From contig NZ_PISP01000006.1 in NCBI RefSeq assembly GCF_002834295.1, positions 248,001 through 312,000 on the forward strand: a stretch of 64,000 nt of DNA, written 5' to 3'. The position numbers and the translations under genes are program-made. The notes under the pieces are model-generated. The model was not told where the DNA came from and did not search any database. It saw only the letters and a program-made list of their open reading frames with translations. The stretch is from Rhodohalobacter barkolensis. GTDB lineage: Bacteria > Bacteroidota > Rhodothermia > Balneolales > Balneolaceae. This document shows positions 52,786 through 61,418 of this stretch, piece after piece (within the stretch, counting starts at the first letter, position 1; every line of letters starts with the position of its first letter).

Positions 52786-53148
52786 ATGGGTGGGGATGAT
52801 GTAGCCATTTTAAGTGTAATTTTTGGGAGTGTAATTGCAATTGTATTTATCACAACGGTAGGAAGTATTATCAAAGCGGCTATAAAACGTAAATCAAGCA
52901 GCAGCGTAGCCGATAATAAAGAATTTTTAGCTGCCTTGAGAGAATTTAAAGAGAAAACCGATCGTCGTTTACAAAACCTTGAAGCCATCGTTTCTGGAGA
53001 TGAACCGATGCCATCTAAAACAACCAAAAAGGAAGAAAAAAAGACGGAACGTAAAAGCGCAATTGAGATAGAAATAGAAGATCAACAAAAAAAAGAGGAC
53101 AATAACCAATCGAATAGCGGAAAACTGAAAAACATGTTAAATCAGTAA
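52786..53148 (+). CDS. Small single-TM protein, second of a pair
   Basis: A 120-residue protein with an N-terminal TM (ILSVIFGSVIAIVFITTVG), a helix AALREFKEKTDRRLQNLEAIVSG parallel to that of the previous gene, and a Lys/Glu-rich tail. The two proteins share NLEAI and the overall plan but little else. They lie between yggS and divIVA, so a role in envelope stress or division is possible. No known family can be named. Confidence 0.6.
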   Translation: MGGDDVAILSVIFGSVIAIVFITTVGSIIKAAIKRKSSSSVADNKEFLAALREFKEKTDRRLQNLEAIVSGDEPMPSKTTKKEEKKTERKSAIEIEIEDQQKKEDNNQSNSGKLKNMLNQ

Positions 53149-53213
53149 TCGTTATGTTCTTTAAGTGTCGTTTTTTAGCTGTCAATTTATAACCTGTATA
53201 TCATAACCTAACT

Positions 53214-53849
53214 ATGGGATCACAACCGATGAAACTCACCGCCCTGGAAATTAAACAACAGCAGTTCGAAAAATCTTTGCGCGGATATGATACGGCTGAA
53301 GTTCACGCGTATCTGAATTTGATTGCCAGTGAGTGGGAACACATGGTAGGTAAAATGAGAGAGCTTGAAGCTCAAATTGATAAGATGGATGATAAACTGA
53401 AACACTATGAACGTGTTGAAGAAGCTCTTCACGAAACCCTTCAAACGGCAAAAGACAGTGCTGAGCAAAAGTTAACCGGTGCAAAAAAAGAGTCTATAAA
53501 TATCATTGAAAAAGCTGAAATGGAAGCAGACTCAATTGTTCGGGAAGCCCACCAGCAGAGACAGCAAATTCGCCAAAGTATTTTAAGATTATTGGACCGA
53601 CGTAAAGAAATTATCGGTGGAATAAATTCCTATCTGGAAATTGCACAGGAGTCTCTCAGTCAATTCAGTAAAGATGAAGCTTCACTTTTCCGCTTGCCAA
53701 AAGAGCCGGAGATTGAAGAATCAAACTCTCCATATAAATCCACTTCTGAAAAGAAAAAATTCCAATTTGATGATTCAGAAAATGATGATTTATCATCAAA
53801 GTCATCCGTACCACAATCTTTGGATGATATTTTAGACGAACTCGATTAA
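53214..53849 (+). CDS. DivIVA domain protein
   Basis: A 211-residue protein. The N-terminal DivIVA domain is clear: KLTALEIKQQQFEKSLRGYDTAEVHAYLNLIASEWEHM, followed by a long coiled coil to about residue 150 and an acidic tail ending PQSLDDILDELD. In Gram-positives DivIVA marks poles and septa; in Bacteroidota-type bacteria related proteins may organise division or secretion. Start at 53214, with Met 6 (53229) as an alternative. Its neighbours yggS and two membrane proteins reinforce a division link. Confidence 0.82.
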   Translation: MGSQPMKLTALEIKQQQFEKSLRGYDTAEVHAYLNLIASEWEHMVGKMRELEAQIDKMDDKLKHYERVEEALHETLQTAKDSAEQKLTGAKKESINIIEKAEMEADSIVREAHQQRQQIRQSILRLLDRRKEIIGGINSYLEIAQESLSQFSKDEASLFRLPKEPEIEESNSPYKSTSEKKKFQFDDSENDDLSSKSSVPQSLDDILDELD

Positions 53850-53958
53850 AAAACGATATAACAATTCCCATCTTAGAAGAACTTATCAAAAGGAGATCGG
53901 GAATTTGTTATCTTCTCCATTCTTTCAAATAAGCACCAATTCATCATTTTAAATAATT

Positions 53959-54789
53959 ATGGAATCTGTAGAAACCTTTCGAAAAAACCGAAATGAAGCC
54001 TTGGAACACATTCAAAGTATAACGGATATGCGTCCGGAGTACATGCTCATTTTGGGTACCGGTTTGGGACAGCTTGCAGATGAAATGGACATCAAAACAG
54101 AGATTCCTTATAACGAAATTCCACACTTTCCTGTCTCTACTGTTGAGAGTCACGCCGGTAAGCTTCTGTTCGGAAATTTAGGTGGAAAAGATGTTGTTGC
54201 CATGCAGGGACGTTTTCACTTTTATGAAGGATATACCATGCAGCAGATTGTCTTTCCAATTCGTGTACTAAAAGCCAACGGAGCTAATACTCTTTTTGTA
54301 AGCAATGCGAGCGGGGGCATGAATCCAAATTTTAAAAGAGGGGATATCATGCTGATTAATGATCATATCAATTTGTTGGGAGATAACCCCTTAATTGGTC
54401 CAAATGATGATGAATTGGGCCTTCGGTTTCCTGATATGAGCGAACCCTATACTGAAAGACTCATCGATATTGCACACACTGTAGCATTGGAAGAAAATAT
54501 TTTTATGCACCAGGGAGTTTATGCAGCCATGAGCGGTCCAATGTTGGAAACCAAATCTGAGTATCGATTTTTACGACTGATTGGTGCTGATGTAATTGGT
54601 ATGAGCACAATTCCTGAAGTAATTGCTGCTGTACACATGGGAATGGAAGTTTTGGGTATTTCTGTAATCACCGATGAATGTTTCCCAGACTCACTCCAAC
54701 CCGTTGTAATGGAAGATATTCTTGAAGCTGCCGGAATGGCCGAACCAAAAATGACAAAAGTGATGATTGGAGTACTTGAAAAACTATAA
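53959..54789 (+). CDS. Purine nucleoside phosphorylase (PNP-I type)
   Basis: A 276-residue enzyme of the trimeric PNP family that splits purine nucleosides with phosphate into free base and ribose 1-phosphate. Visible motifs: ILGTGLGQLAD, the phosphate-binding region with HAGKLL, MQGRFHFYEGY, NASGGMNPNFKRGDIMLINDHINLLGDNPL and GPMLETKSEYRFLRLIGADVIGMSTIPEVIAA, then ISVITDECFPD. It is a salvage enzyme, probably single in its transcript, since AT-rich gaps flank it. Confidence 0.9.
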   Translation: MESVETFRKNRNEALEHIQSITDMRPEYMLILGTGLGQLADEMDIKTEIPYNEIPHFPVSTVESHAGKLLFGNLGGKDVVAMQGRFHFYEGYTMQQIVFPIRVLKANGANTLFVSNASGGMNPNFKRGDIMLINDHINLLGDNPLIGPNDDELGLRFPDMSEPYTERLIDIAHTVALEENIFMHQGVYAAMSGPMLETKSEYRFLRLIGADVIGMSTIPEVIAAVHMGMEVLGISVITDECFPDSLQPVVMEDILEAAGMAEPKMTKVMIGVLEKL

Positions 54790-54959
54790 ATTATTTTAAA
54801 TCAATTAGATAAATAGTTTTTAAAGGTTCAATAAGAAACTCAAATCAAAAGCGTTCTTATAGTTACTTTTAGTTTTAAAAGTCGTATTTTTACACTTGTA
54901 TTTAATTGGGTTTTTTAATTAAATACAATAACCAATAATTCTTTAGCACATCACTGCGC

Positions 54960-55733
54960 ATGAGCTTTCACGATTTTGACGATGGCCCCATCTGGAATGA
55001 ATTTCAATGGGAGTCTCACTTAAACGAGATCGAGAAAAGAAGCGAACAACTTCGACGATTTATCACTTCCGATCCGCATGGAAACACTCCTCGCTGGCTC
55101 ATTTTATTACAAGAGAGTATAGATGAGCTGGATGCAGTTGAAACCTTTATTGAAGAAGAACTTCTTTTAGATGACGCCTACTTCCCGGAAGATGAGGATG
55201 ATTGGGAAGACGAAGAAGATGATGAATGGGATGATGATGATTTTTTCCTGGATAACGACTTTCCGTTTGATCAAGACGAAGATTTTGACGATTACGACAG
55301 TGGCGAGGACTGGAAAGAGCTGAGTGAAGATTACACGATGGACGAATATGGCTCTATTGAAAATCTGGCCATTTACAAGGAAGCTCGAAATTATGCCGTA
55401 GATGTATTAAAGTGGGGTGAAACCATTTCTCCATCTAATCAATCTAAAGCCGTTCATGATTTTGTAAGTAATACCCTCATTATATCTGCTAAGTTAGCCG
55501 GGGGGTATTCATTCGGTTTTGATCTGGATGTATTGGGTGGAAATATTGCCTACACTAAAAAAGCTCTTTTCAGTGCAAACGAAGCTCTTAACAATCTTCA
55601 AAAACTAAAGAAAGGCGCTCTTTTAAAAAGCGAACTATATTACGAATTTCACAACAGGCTTTTCGAAATTCGTAACGATATAGGAATTTATATACAAGAG
55701 CTTCGCGAACGCTTTGATGTAGGCATGGAGTAA
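54960..55733 (+). CDS. Acidic hypothetical protein
   Basis: A 257-residue protein. The start (WNEFQWESHLNEIEKRSEQLRRF) and end (YYEFHNRLFEIRNDIGIYIQELRERF) are helical, while the middle (about 76-115) is a run of Asp and Glu with few other residues, probably disordered or cation-binding. The helix-rich C-terminal half holds a mildly hydrophobic stretch (FVSNTLIISAKLAGGYSFGFD) but no TM. I recognise no family. Weak resemblance to a TPR-like alpha-helical scaffold is possible. Confidence 0.5.
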   Translation: MSFHDFDDGPIWNEFQWESHLNEIEKRSEQLRRFITSDPHGNTPRWLILLQESIDELDAVETFIEEELLLDDAYFPEDEDDWEDEEDDEWDDDDFFLDNDFPFDQDEDFDDYDSGEDWKELSEDYTMDEYGSIENLAIYKEARNYAVDVLKWGETISPSNQSKAVHDFVSNTLIISAKLAGGYSFGFDLDVLGGNIAYTKKALFSANEALNNLQKLKKGALLKSELYYEFHNRLFEIRNDIGIYIQELRERFDVGME

Positions 55734-55753
55734 AACAGTTTTATAGAATTGTT

Positions 55754-56095
55754 TTACTCAACCAAATCAATCAACTCCTGAGGTGCTTCAATATCCATTC
55801 TTAACAGGGTAGATGCGTGTGTTTTTCCCTGAGCGTCCAATTTCAGTGATACTGTTCCGCCTCCACCCAAACTCTCGTTGAGGATAAAGTTTAGCGCACC
55901 AATATTATCCATTTCATAGCGTTCAACTTCACCTTTACAAATATGCTTCATATGTTCTTTCACCCGGTCTGCCGAAAGTTCATTTTTCAGGAAAGGATAG
56001 ATCTCAGGATGACGTGCAATGATCCCCACATTACTTCCATTTCCTTTATCTCCGCTGCGACCGTGGGCTAATTTCAATAGTTTTACAGTAGGCAT
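55754..56095 (-). CDS. AtuA-related ferredoxin-fold domain protein
   Basis: A 113-residue protein matching the small C-terminal domain of acyclic terpene utilisation protein AtuA: KLLKLAHGRSGDKGNGSNVGIIARHPEIYPFL and LNFILNESLGGGGTVSLKLDAQGKTHASTLLRM. As a stand-alone domain it lies in genomes outside the atu pathway, where its function is unknown. The larger AtuA domain partner is not adjacent in this window. It precedes purM on the same strand, with 61 bases between. Confidence 0.72.
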   Translation of the reverse strand: MPTVKLLKLAHGRSGDKGNGSNVGIIARHPEIYPFLKNELSADRVKEHMKHICKGEVERYEMDNIGALNFILNESLGGGGTVSLKLDAQGKTHASTLLRMDIEAPQELIDLVE

Positions 56096-56156
56096 CTCAA
56101 TAGTTGTTTAGTTTATTCAATCGTTAACTCCATTTGTTTATAAAATGGAATATTTT

Positions 56157-57161
56157 CTACTCAATTTCACCTATCAGGAATAGTTCTTCATCGTATGTAG
56201 CAGCTCTCTTTTTCACCTCATCCAATGAGTCAGGAGAAACAATAGCAATGAGTCCAATTCCAAGATTAAACGTCTGTCTCATATCCTGTTCTTCTACATT
56301 TCCTGTCTTTTGAATCAATTCAAAAACTGCAGGTCTTTTCCAGCTATCCCAGTTAATATGGATTGATAAACCATCAGGAACAACTCTCTTTGTATTGCCA
56401 ATAATCCCCCCACCGGTAATGTGAGAAAAGCCATTAACTCCCTGAACAGATTTTAAATCCGTTATCAGTTTTAAATATGATTTATGAACTTGAAGCAGTT
56501 CTTCACCAATGGTTCTATTTAATTCATCCGGTTGATCATCTACACTATATTCACTGAATAGAACATTTCTGGCCAGTGAGTATCCATTGGTATGCAGGCC
56601 ACTGCTTTTAAAACCTACCAGGAGATCACCTTTCTTAATTTTTGATCCGTCAATGAGCTCCTCTTTATCGACTACACCTACAATGGTTCCGGCCAGATCA
56701 AACTCACCTTTTTTATAAATATCCGGCATTTCAGCTGTTTCACCACCTATCAGTGCTACACCATTCTCCTTACACGCTTTAGAAAAACCTTTAATTACAT
56801 CGAAACCTACATGCTGTTCCAGCTTACCGGTAGAAAAGTAGTCTAAAAAGAAAAGAGGTTTTGCACCACATACTGCAATATCGTTCACACAATGGTTCAC
56901 CAGGTCCTGTCCCACTGTATCAAATCGATTGGTTTTAAATGCTACAATTAATTTGGTTCCCACTCCGTCTACGCTGCTTACAAGTACCGGCTGTTTGTAC
57001 GATGAAAAGTCTGCATTAAACAGAGCTCCAAATCCCCCGATGTTCGTCAATACGTTTTCGTTATGTGTTTCCTGAACAACGTCTTTAATGGAGTCGACTA
57101 ACTCTTCTCCGGCTTTTATATCTACGCCTGAATCTTTGTAACTGAATGTTTTTTTACTCAC
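56157..57161 (-). CDS. purM: Phosphoribosylformylglycinamidine cyclo-ligase
   Basis: A 334-residue AIR synthase that closes the imidazole ring in purine synthesis with ATP. SSVDGVGTKLIVAFKT, GQDLVNHCVNDIAVCGAKPLFFLDYFSTGKLE, ALIGGETAEMPDIYKKGEFDLAGTIVGV and FKSSGLHTNGYSL are the signature blocks. The first residues KTFSYKDSGVDIKAGEELV are typical. It lies leftward beside the origin candidate, with no other pur gene adjacent. Confidence 0.95.
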   Translation of the reverse strand: MSKKTFSYKDSGVDIKAGEELVDSIKDVVQETHNENVLTNIGGFGALFNADFSSYKQPVLVSSVDGVGTKLIVAFKTNRFDTVGQDLVNHCVNDIAVCGAKPLFFLDYFSTGKLEQHVGFDVIKGFSKACKENGVALIGGETAEMPDIYKKGEFDLAGTIVGVVDKEELIDGSKIKKGDLLVGFKSSGLHTNGYSLARNVLFSEYSVDDQPDELNRTIGEELLQVHKSYLKLITDLKSVQGVNGFSHITGGGIIGNTKRVVPDGLSIHINWDSWKRPAVFELIQKTGNVEEQDMRQTFNLGIGLIAIVSPDSLDEVKKRAATYDEELFLIGEIE

Positions 57162-57318
57162 TGTATCGGGATCAATAATTGAACTTAACTTGATAAGATT
57201 ACCAATAAACCGTTAGTGAAAAGAATCTTTCTATGCCTGGGAAGTAGAATAAGGTTCATTTATAATCTTGCCTAAATATAGAAAGAATGAGAGAATGGAT
57301 TTGATTTAATTCCTAATG

Positions 57319-57678
57319 TTTTCCACACGTATATACGATAAGGATTAGATTAATATTTTGTCTTTTAGTAGTAGTGCCTGTGGATATGTTTATAACTTTT
57401 TTATCCTTTCTTTTACAGTGATGTTTGGTTTATTGTTGATAATTTTGTGGATAAATAAAGAAGTAAAATCAATTACTTAGGTTGCAATAAAAAAAGTAAT
57501 TAACATTTTATAAGGATCACACCTATCTTAACATATTAATCTATCCACATCAAAAGTTGTTCTTTTCGGATGTGTAAAATCCCGGATTTTTGTGAATTGC
57601 TGTGGATAGATATTTGAAATAATTACAAATTCATTTTGTCCACATAGTAATCTCGAATTATTAACACTCTTTTCCACA
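57319..57678. other. Candidate replication origin (cluster of DnaA boxes)
   Basis: In the 518-base gap between purM and dtd, seven 9-mers match the DnaA box TTATCCACA with no more than one mismatch: TTTTCCACA at 57319, TGTGGATAT at 57379, perfect TGTGGATAA at 57446, CTATCCACA at 57541, TGTGGATAG at 57601, TTGTCCACA at 57636 and TTTTCCACA at 57670. They occur in both orientations, separated by AT-rich DNA (57481-57540) that could unwind. No gene is supported in the gap. Confidence 0.72.
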
Positions 57679-57679
57679 T

Positions 57680-58120
57680 ATGAAAGTTGTTGTTCAGCGC
57701 GTAAACAGAGCATCAGTAACCGTCGAAAATGAAATTACAGGGAAAATTAAAAAGGGATTACTTCTCTTGGTTGGTATACACGAAACGGATACAAAGAAGG
57801 AAATCGACTGGTGCTGTAATAAAATATCTAAGCTACGGATATTTGAAGATGATGAGGGAAAAATGAACAGATCGGTCCAGGATATAAAGGGAGGAATTCT
57901 GGTTGTTTCTCAGTTTACGCTATATGGGGATACAAAAAAGGGAACCAGACCCAGTTTTATTGAAGCGGCTAAACCTGATGTTGCTGAACCACTTTATAAT
58001 TACATGGTTGAGAGATTTAAAAAGAGTACGGATCTCAATATTCAGGAAGGAAAATTCGGAGCAATGATGCAGGTTGAATTGCTAAACGACGGACCTGTAA
58101 CCATAATTGTTGAGAAATAG
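57680..58120 (+). CDS. dtd: D-aminoacyl-tRNA deacylase
   Basis: A 146-residue enzyme that removes D-amino acids from mischarged tRNA. MKVVVQRVNRASVTVENEITGKI, LLLLVGIHETD, LVVSQFTLYGDTKKGTRPSFIEAA with the SQFTLYGD motif and the C-terminal GAMMQVELLNDGPVTIIVE with the NxGPVT Thr are all present. It directly abuts the next gene (TAGATG). Its start lies two bases after the last DnaA box, so the origin candidate and the promoter overlap. Confidence 0.95.
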   Translation: MKVVVQRVNRASVTVENEITGKIKKGLLLLVGIHETDTKKEIDWCCNKISKLRIFEDDEGKMNRSVQDIKGGILVVSQFTLYGDTKKGTRPSFIEAAKPDVAEPLYNYMVERFKKSTDLNIQEGKFGAMMQVELLNDGPVTIIVEK

Positions 58121-59041
58121 ATGTCTGTACTGTTTGTATTTATTGATGGAGTTGGAGTAGGTGATAAGACAAAAAATAATCCTCTTGCTGATTCAACCTT
58201 AAAATCGTTCTCTTATTTTACCAATGGGGATGGCCTACATAGTGGGTTGGATGAAGTAATTGAGGATGATAAACTCTTTTTAAAAATAGACGCAAATTTG
58301 GATGTTGAGGGTCTGCCTCAAAGTGGAACGGGACAGGCATCTTTATTTTCAGGTGAAAATGCTTCAAAGATTGCTGGAAAACACTTTGGACCCTTTCCCT
58401 ATTCATCAACAAAATTTCTTTTAGAAAAGCGGAGTCTGTTTCACAAAGCAATAGAGAGTGGATTTAAACCTCACTTTTTAAATGCTTATCCGGAATTGTT
58501 TTTTACAAAATCGGAAAAAAGAGATCGATGGACCTGTACTACATTAATGGCAAAATCTGCAGGTTTAAAATTAAATGGAATAGATGAAATTCTAAATGAG
58601 GAAGCTTTAACAGCAGAAATTATTCAAAAAGCGTGGAGAGAGTCTTTGAATCTGGATGTTCCTGTAATTACCCCGGAAGATGCATCAGTAAGGGCATTAA
58701 GGAGTATGAATAAGTATGACCTGGTTCTGTACGAATATTACCTGACAGATAAAGCAGGTCATGCAATGAGTAAAAAGAAATCAAGAGAAGTTTTAAATAT
58801 TTTGGATCGGTTTTTGAGTTCTGTTATTCAGAATTTAGAGAAAGATGATACACTGGTAATAACAAGTGATCATGGGAATCTGGAAGATCTTTCTATAAAA
58901 ACCCACACTCGCAATCCTGTGCCTCTTTTTGTAAAGGGAGATACCAAGCCATTTCTGGAGACAAAATCGATATTGGATATAACGCCGGCAATTATAGAAG
59001 TTTTAAAAAGGGATAGAAACAAAAAAAGCCCTTCAAAATGA
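58121..59041 (+). CDS. Phosphomutase-like metalloenzyme (alkaline phosphatase superfamily)
   Basis: A 306-residue protein of the alkaline phosphatase superfamily, metalloenzyme type. LFVFIDGVGVGD supplies the first metal Asp, PQSGTGQASLFSG carries the likely nucleophilic Ser/Thr, LYEYYLTDKAGHA and VITSDHGNLED supply Asp/His metal ligands, and THTRNPVPLFVKG is the conserved end. This fits phosphopentomutase or bisphosphoglycerate-independent phosphoglycerate mutase-like members of unknown substrate. It is co-transcribed with dtd, since they abut. Confidence 0.72.
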   Translation: MSVLFVFIDGVGVGDKTKNNPLADSTLKSFSYFTNGDGLHSGLDEVIEDDKLFLKIDANLDVEGLPQSGTGQASLFSGENASKIAGKHFGPFPYSSTKFLLEKRSLFHKAIESGFKPHFLNAYPELFFTKSEKRDRWTCTTLMAKSAGLKLNGIDEILNEEALTAEIIQKAWRESLNLDVPVITPEDASVRALRSMNKYDLVLYEYYLTDKAGHAMSKKKSREVLNILDRFLSSVIQNLEKDDTLVITSDHGNLEDLSIKTHTRNPVPLFVKGDTKPFLETKSILDITPAIIEVLKRDRNKKSPSK

Positions 59042-59053
59042 AGAGCTTTTTTA
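59020..59053. terminator. Bidirectional terminator after the metalloenzyme gene
   Basis: A-run, AGCCCTTC, loop, GAAGAGCT, T-run: a stem of about 10 bp with one mismatch located between the metalloenzyme stop and adk. It overlaps the last codons of the metalloenzyme gene. Confidence 0.75.
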
Positions 59054-59082
59054 TAAAAAGGTATCTAATGGAGCTGATAGAA

Positions 59083-59637
59083 TTAAGACACAGCATCTTT
59101 GATTCGATCGAAAATCTCCTCAATAGATCCTACACCGTCAATTTCTTTAACAGCACCTTTTTCTTTGTAGTAGTTTAAAACAGGGGCTGTCTCTTTTTGA
59201 TAAACGCTCAAACGATTTTTTACTTTTTCGGGAGTGTCATCAGATCGTCCTTCACCGCGGCTCAAAATTCGATTGATAAGTTCTTCTTCCGGAACGGTAA
59301 GAGTTAAGAATGCATCAATTTTTTTACCATTCTCTTCAAAAAAAGAATCGAGAGCTTCAGCCTGTGCTACTGTTCTGGGAAACCCGTCGAGAATGACACC
59401 TTTGTCATACTTCGGCTTGCTGAGTTCATCTTTAACCAGATCAACAACCGTTTCGTCCGGTACAAGATTACCGGCATCCAGGATGGATTTAACCTTTTTA
59501 CCTAAAGGAGTTTCATTTTTGATATTTTCTCTGAAAATATTTCCGGTAGATAAATGAGGAATGTTAAAGTGCTTCTGCATCTTTTCAGCCTGAGTACCTT
59601 TACCCGCTCCCGGAGGGCCAAAAATTATAATATTCAT
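59083..59637 (-). CDS. adk: Adenylate kinase
   Basis: A 184-residue enzyme that interconverts ATP, AMP and ADP. P-loop FGPPGAGKGTQAEKM, AMP site STGNIFRENI, LDGFPRTVAQAE and the short LID region (SRGEGRSDDTPEKVKNRL) mark the short form without the zinc-type LID insert. It lies leftward downstream of rplS across a terminator, so it has its own promoter. Length is normal for the short class. Confidence 0.95.
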   Translation of the reverse strand: MNIIIFGPPGAGKGTQAEKMQKHFNIPHLSTGNIFRENIKNETPLGKKVKSILDAGNLVPDETVVDLVKDELSKPKYDKGVILDGFPRTVAQAEALDSFFEENGKKIDAFLTLTVPEEELINRILSRGEGRSDDTPEKVKNRLSVYQKETAPVLNYYKEKGAVKEIDGVGSIEEIFDRIKDAVS

Positions 59638-59721
59638 GATAGCCTAATTATTTTATAGTTAGCGCATAGTCTCTCTGAACGCATCAGGAAGGACTGATTT
59701 AAAATGACAACGTACATGTCA

Positions 59722-59750
59722 TAAAAAAGGCGATGCATTAATGCATCGCC
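59722..59750 (-). terminator. Terminator of the rpsP-rplS operon
   Basis: GGCGATGCATTAATGCATCGCC at 59729-59750 is a perfect palindrome, followed on the minus strand by a T-run (the A-run at 59723-59728). Confidence 0.9.
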
Positions 59751-59765
59751 TGTATAAAATAGATA

Positions 59766-60134
59766 CTACTTCTTATTATTGGTAGTATTCGTAGAATCTT
59801 TTTCACGGATTCGGGCTGCTTTTCCTCTTCTGTCACGAAGGTAGAAAAGCTTAGAACGGCGAACACGTCCTTTCTTTTTCACTTCAATTTTAGCAATGAA
59901 AGGAGAGTATAGAGGGAAAATTCTTTCTACGCCCACGCTGCCTGACATTTTACGCACAGTAAACGTTTTATTGGCACCACTTCCGCGTTCGTTAATAACA
60001 ACGCCCTGGTACTGCTGAATTCGCTCTTTATCCCCTTCACGAACACGATAGTGAACGTTTACGGTATCACCGGCTGTAAATTCCGGTAGATCGTCGCGTA
60101 CAACGGTCTGTTCTACAAGTTTCAATTTATCCAT
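59766..60134 (-). CDS. rplS: Ribosomal protein L19
   Basis: A 122-residue L19 located at the subunit interface of the 50S particle. Key parts: [49 protein letters not shown] and [19 protein letters not shown]. It is the last gene of the leftward ffh-rpsP-rimM-trmD-rplS cluster, 24 bases after trmD. The strong terminator at 59722-59750 ends the transcript. Confidence 0.97.
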   Translation of the reverse strand: MDKLKLVEQTVVRDDLPEFTAGDTVNVHYRVREGDKERIQQYQGVVINERGSGANKTFTVRKMSGSVGVERIFPLYSPFIAKIEVKKKGRVRRSKLFYLRDRRGKAARIREKDSTNTTNNKK

Positions 60135-60158
60135 GATTATTGTCCTCGTTACTGGGCT

Positions 60159-60854
60159 TTAGTTTTTCTTTTTAAATTTTTCGTATAAATCGGGTCGTCT
60201 CTGTTTGGTTCGTTTAATCGCCATTTCGGATCGCCATTCAGTAATTTTTTTATGATCACCTGATCGTAAAATGTCCGGTACTTTTAAACCTTCAAACTCT
60301 GCGGGTCGTGTGTATGTGGGTGGTTCAAGCAGATCATCCTGAAATGAATCTGTAAGAGCACTTTCTGCATCTCCCAGAACTCCGGGAAGCAGTCGAACAA
60401 TAGCATCAGTCATAACCAATGCCGGAAGCTCACCGCCTGATAATACATAATCACCGATTGAAAATTCACCGGTAATCAGTTCATCCCTCACACGCTGATC
60501 AACACCTTTATAGTGACCGCAAAGAATGATGATATTCTTTTTAAGTGACAGCTTATTAGCATTTTTTTGCTCAAACTTTTTTCCGTCGGCTGCTGTAAAG
60601 AGTACATCATCGTATGTTCGTTCACTTTGCAGTTTACGAATACAGGAAAAAATAGGCTGTGCTGTCATTACCATTCCGGCTCCGCCTCCATATGGATAGT
60701 CATCAATTTTGTGATGTTTATCCTCAGAATATTCGCGAAGATCATGAGTGTAGATTTCTACCAGTTTATTATCCCTGGCACGTCCCACAATACTATTTTC
60801 AAGCGGGCTGTTCAGCAGTTCAGGTACACCTGATATGATATCAATTCTCAGCAT
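60159..60854 (-). CDS. trmD: tRNA (guanine-N1)-methyltransferase
   Basis: A 231-residue SPOUT methyltransferase that methylates G37 of tRNAs to prevent frameshifting. The knot motifs IILCGHYKGVDQRVRDEL and GEFSIGDYVLSGGELPALVMTDAIVRLLPGVLG are intact, and DDLLEPPTYTRPAEFEG is the C-terminal signature. It directly abuts rimM (no intergenic base), so the two are coupled. Confidence 0.97.
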   Translation of the reverse strand: MLRIDIISGVPELLNSPLENSIVGRARDNKLVEIYTHDLREYSEDKHHKIDDYPYGGGAGMVMTAQPIFSCIRKLQSERTYDDVLFTAADGKKFEQKNANKLSLKKNIIILCGHYKGVDQRVRDELITGEFSIGDYVLSGGELPALVMTDAIVRLLPGVLGDAESALTDSFQDDLLEPPTYTRPAEFEGLKVPDILRSGDHKKITEWRSEMAIKRTKQRRPDLYEKFKKKN

Positions 60855-61403
60855 TTAACCTTCTTCAATAAGTTGGTCGAGGTTTTTGCAGTGAATAGTA
60901 CTGCTGTTGTGATCTACACGATCTATATACTCATCCACAAAGGGAATAAGCAGCGAACCGGTTTGATACTTAATTTCGAGAATTGGATGTGCAGGATTTT
61001 CAAAAACATCCAGCACAAGGCCAATCTCTGTATCATCAGAGATGATGCTGTAGCCTGTTACATCAACAGAGTCGGAATCATCCTTCTCCTGTTTGATCTG
61101 GTTTAGCTCTTCATTTACAGCAAAGAGAGCTTTATTCATTGCGGCTTGGGCATCATCCCGGTCAGCGATTAAATCAAATTTTACAAAGAACGTTTGTTGG
61201 TTTCTTTTTTTTTCAACCCTGTAAGATTCAATTCTTGCGGGTATCAGATCAGAGCGTTCGTTCTTCATATAGAAGAGATCAATCTGATCAAAAAGGCCAT
61301 CAATAAAGTTTTCATTTGGCTGAAATCGAATGTTTCCATCCAATCCTCTGGGCCTGCCAAAGCGGCCAATTTCGATAAACCGGTTATTAACAATATTACT
61401 CAT
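60855..61403 (-). CDS. rimM: Ribosome maturation factor RimM
   Basis: A 182-residue factor for 30S maturation. The N-terminal barrel (FIEIGRFGRPRGLDGNIRFQP) and C-terminal PRC-barrel (VTGYSIISDDTEIGLVLDVFENPAHPILEIKYQTGSLLIPFVDEYI) are recognisable. It follows rpsP by 15 bases and abuts trmD, the usual order in this operon. Confidence 0.93.
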   Translation of the reverse strand: MSNIVNNRFIEIGRFGRPRGLDGNIRFQPNENFIDGLFDQIDLFYMKNERSDLIPARIESYRVEKKRNQQTFFVKFDLIADRDDAQAAMNKALFAVNEELNQIKQEKDDSDSVDVTGYSIISDDTEIGLVLDVFENPAHPILEIKYQTGSLLIPFVDEYIDRVDHNSSTIHCKNLDQLIEEG

Positions 61404-61418
61404 AACCGGTTTAATGAA

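Noticed and set aside
57528-57713. 61-residue leftward frame in the origin candidate
   Set aside because: It overlaps dtd and DnaA boxes, with no domain or ribosome site.
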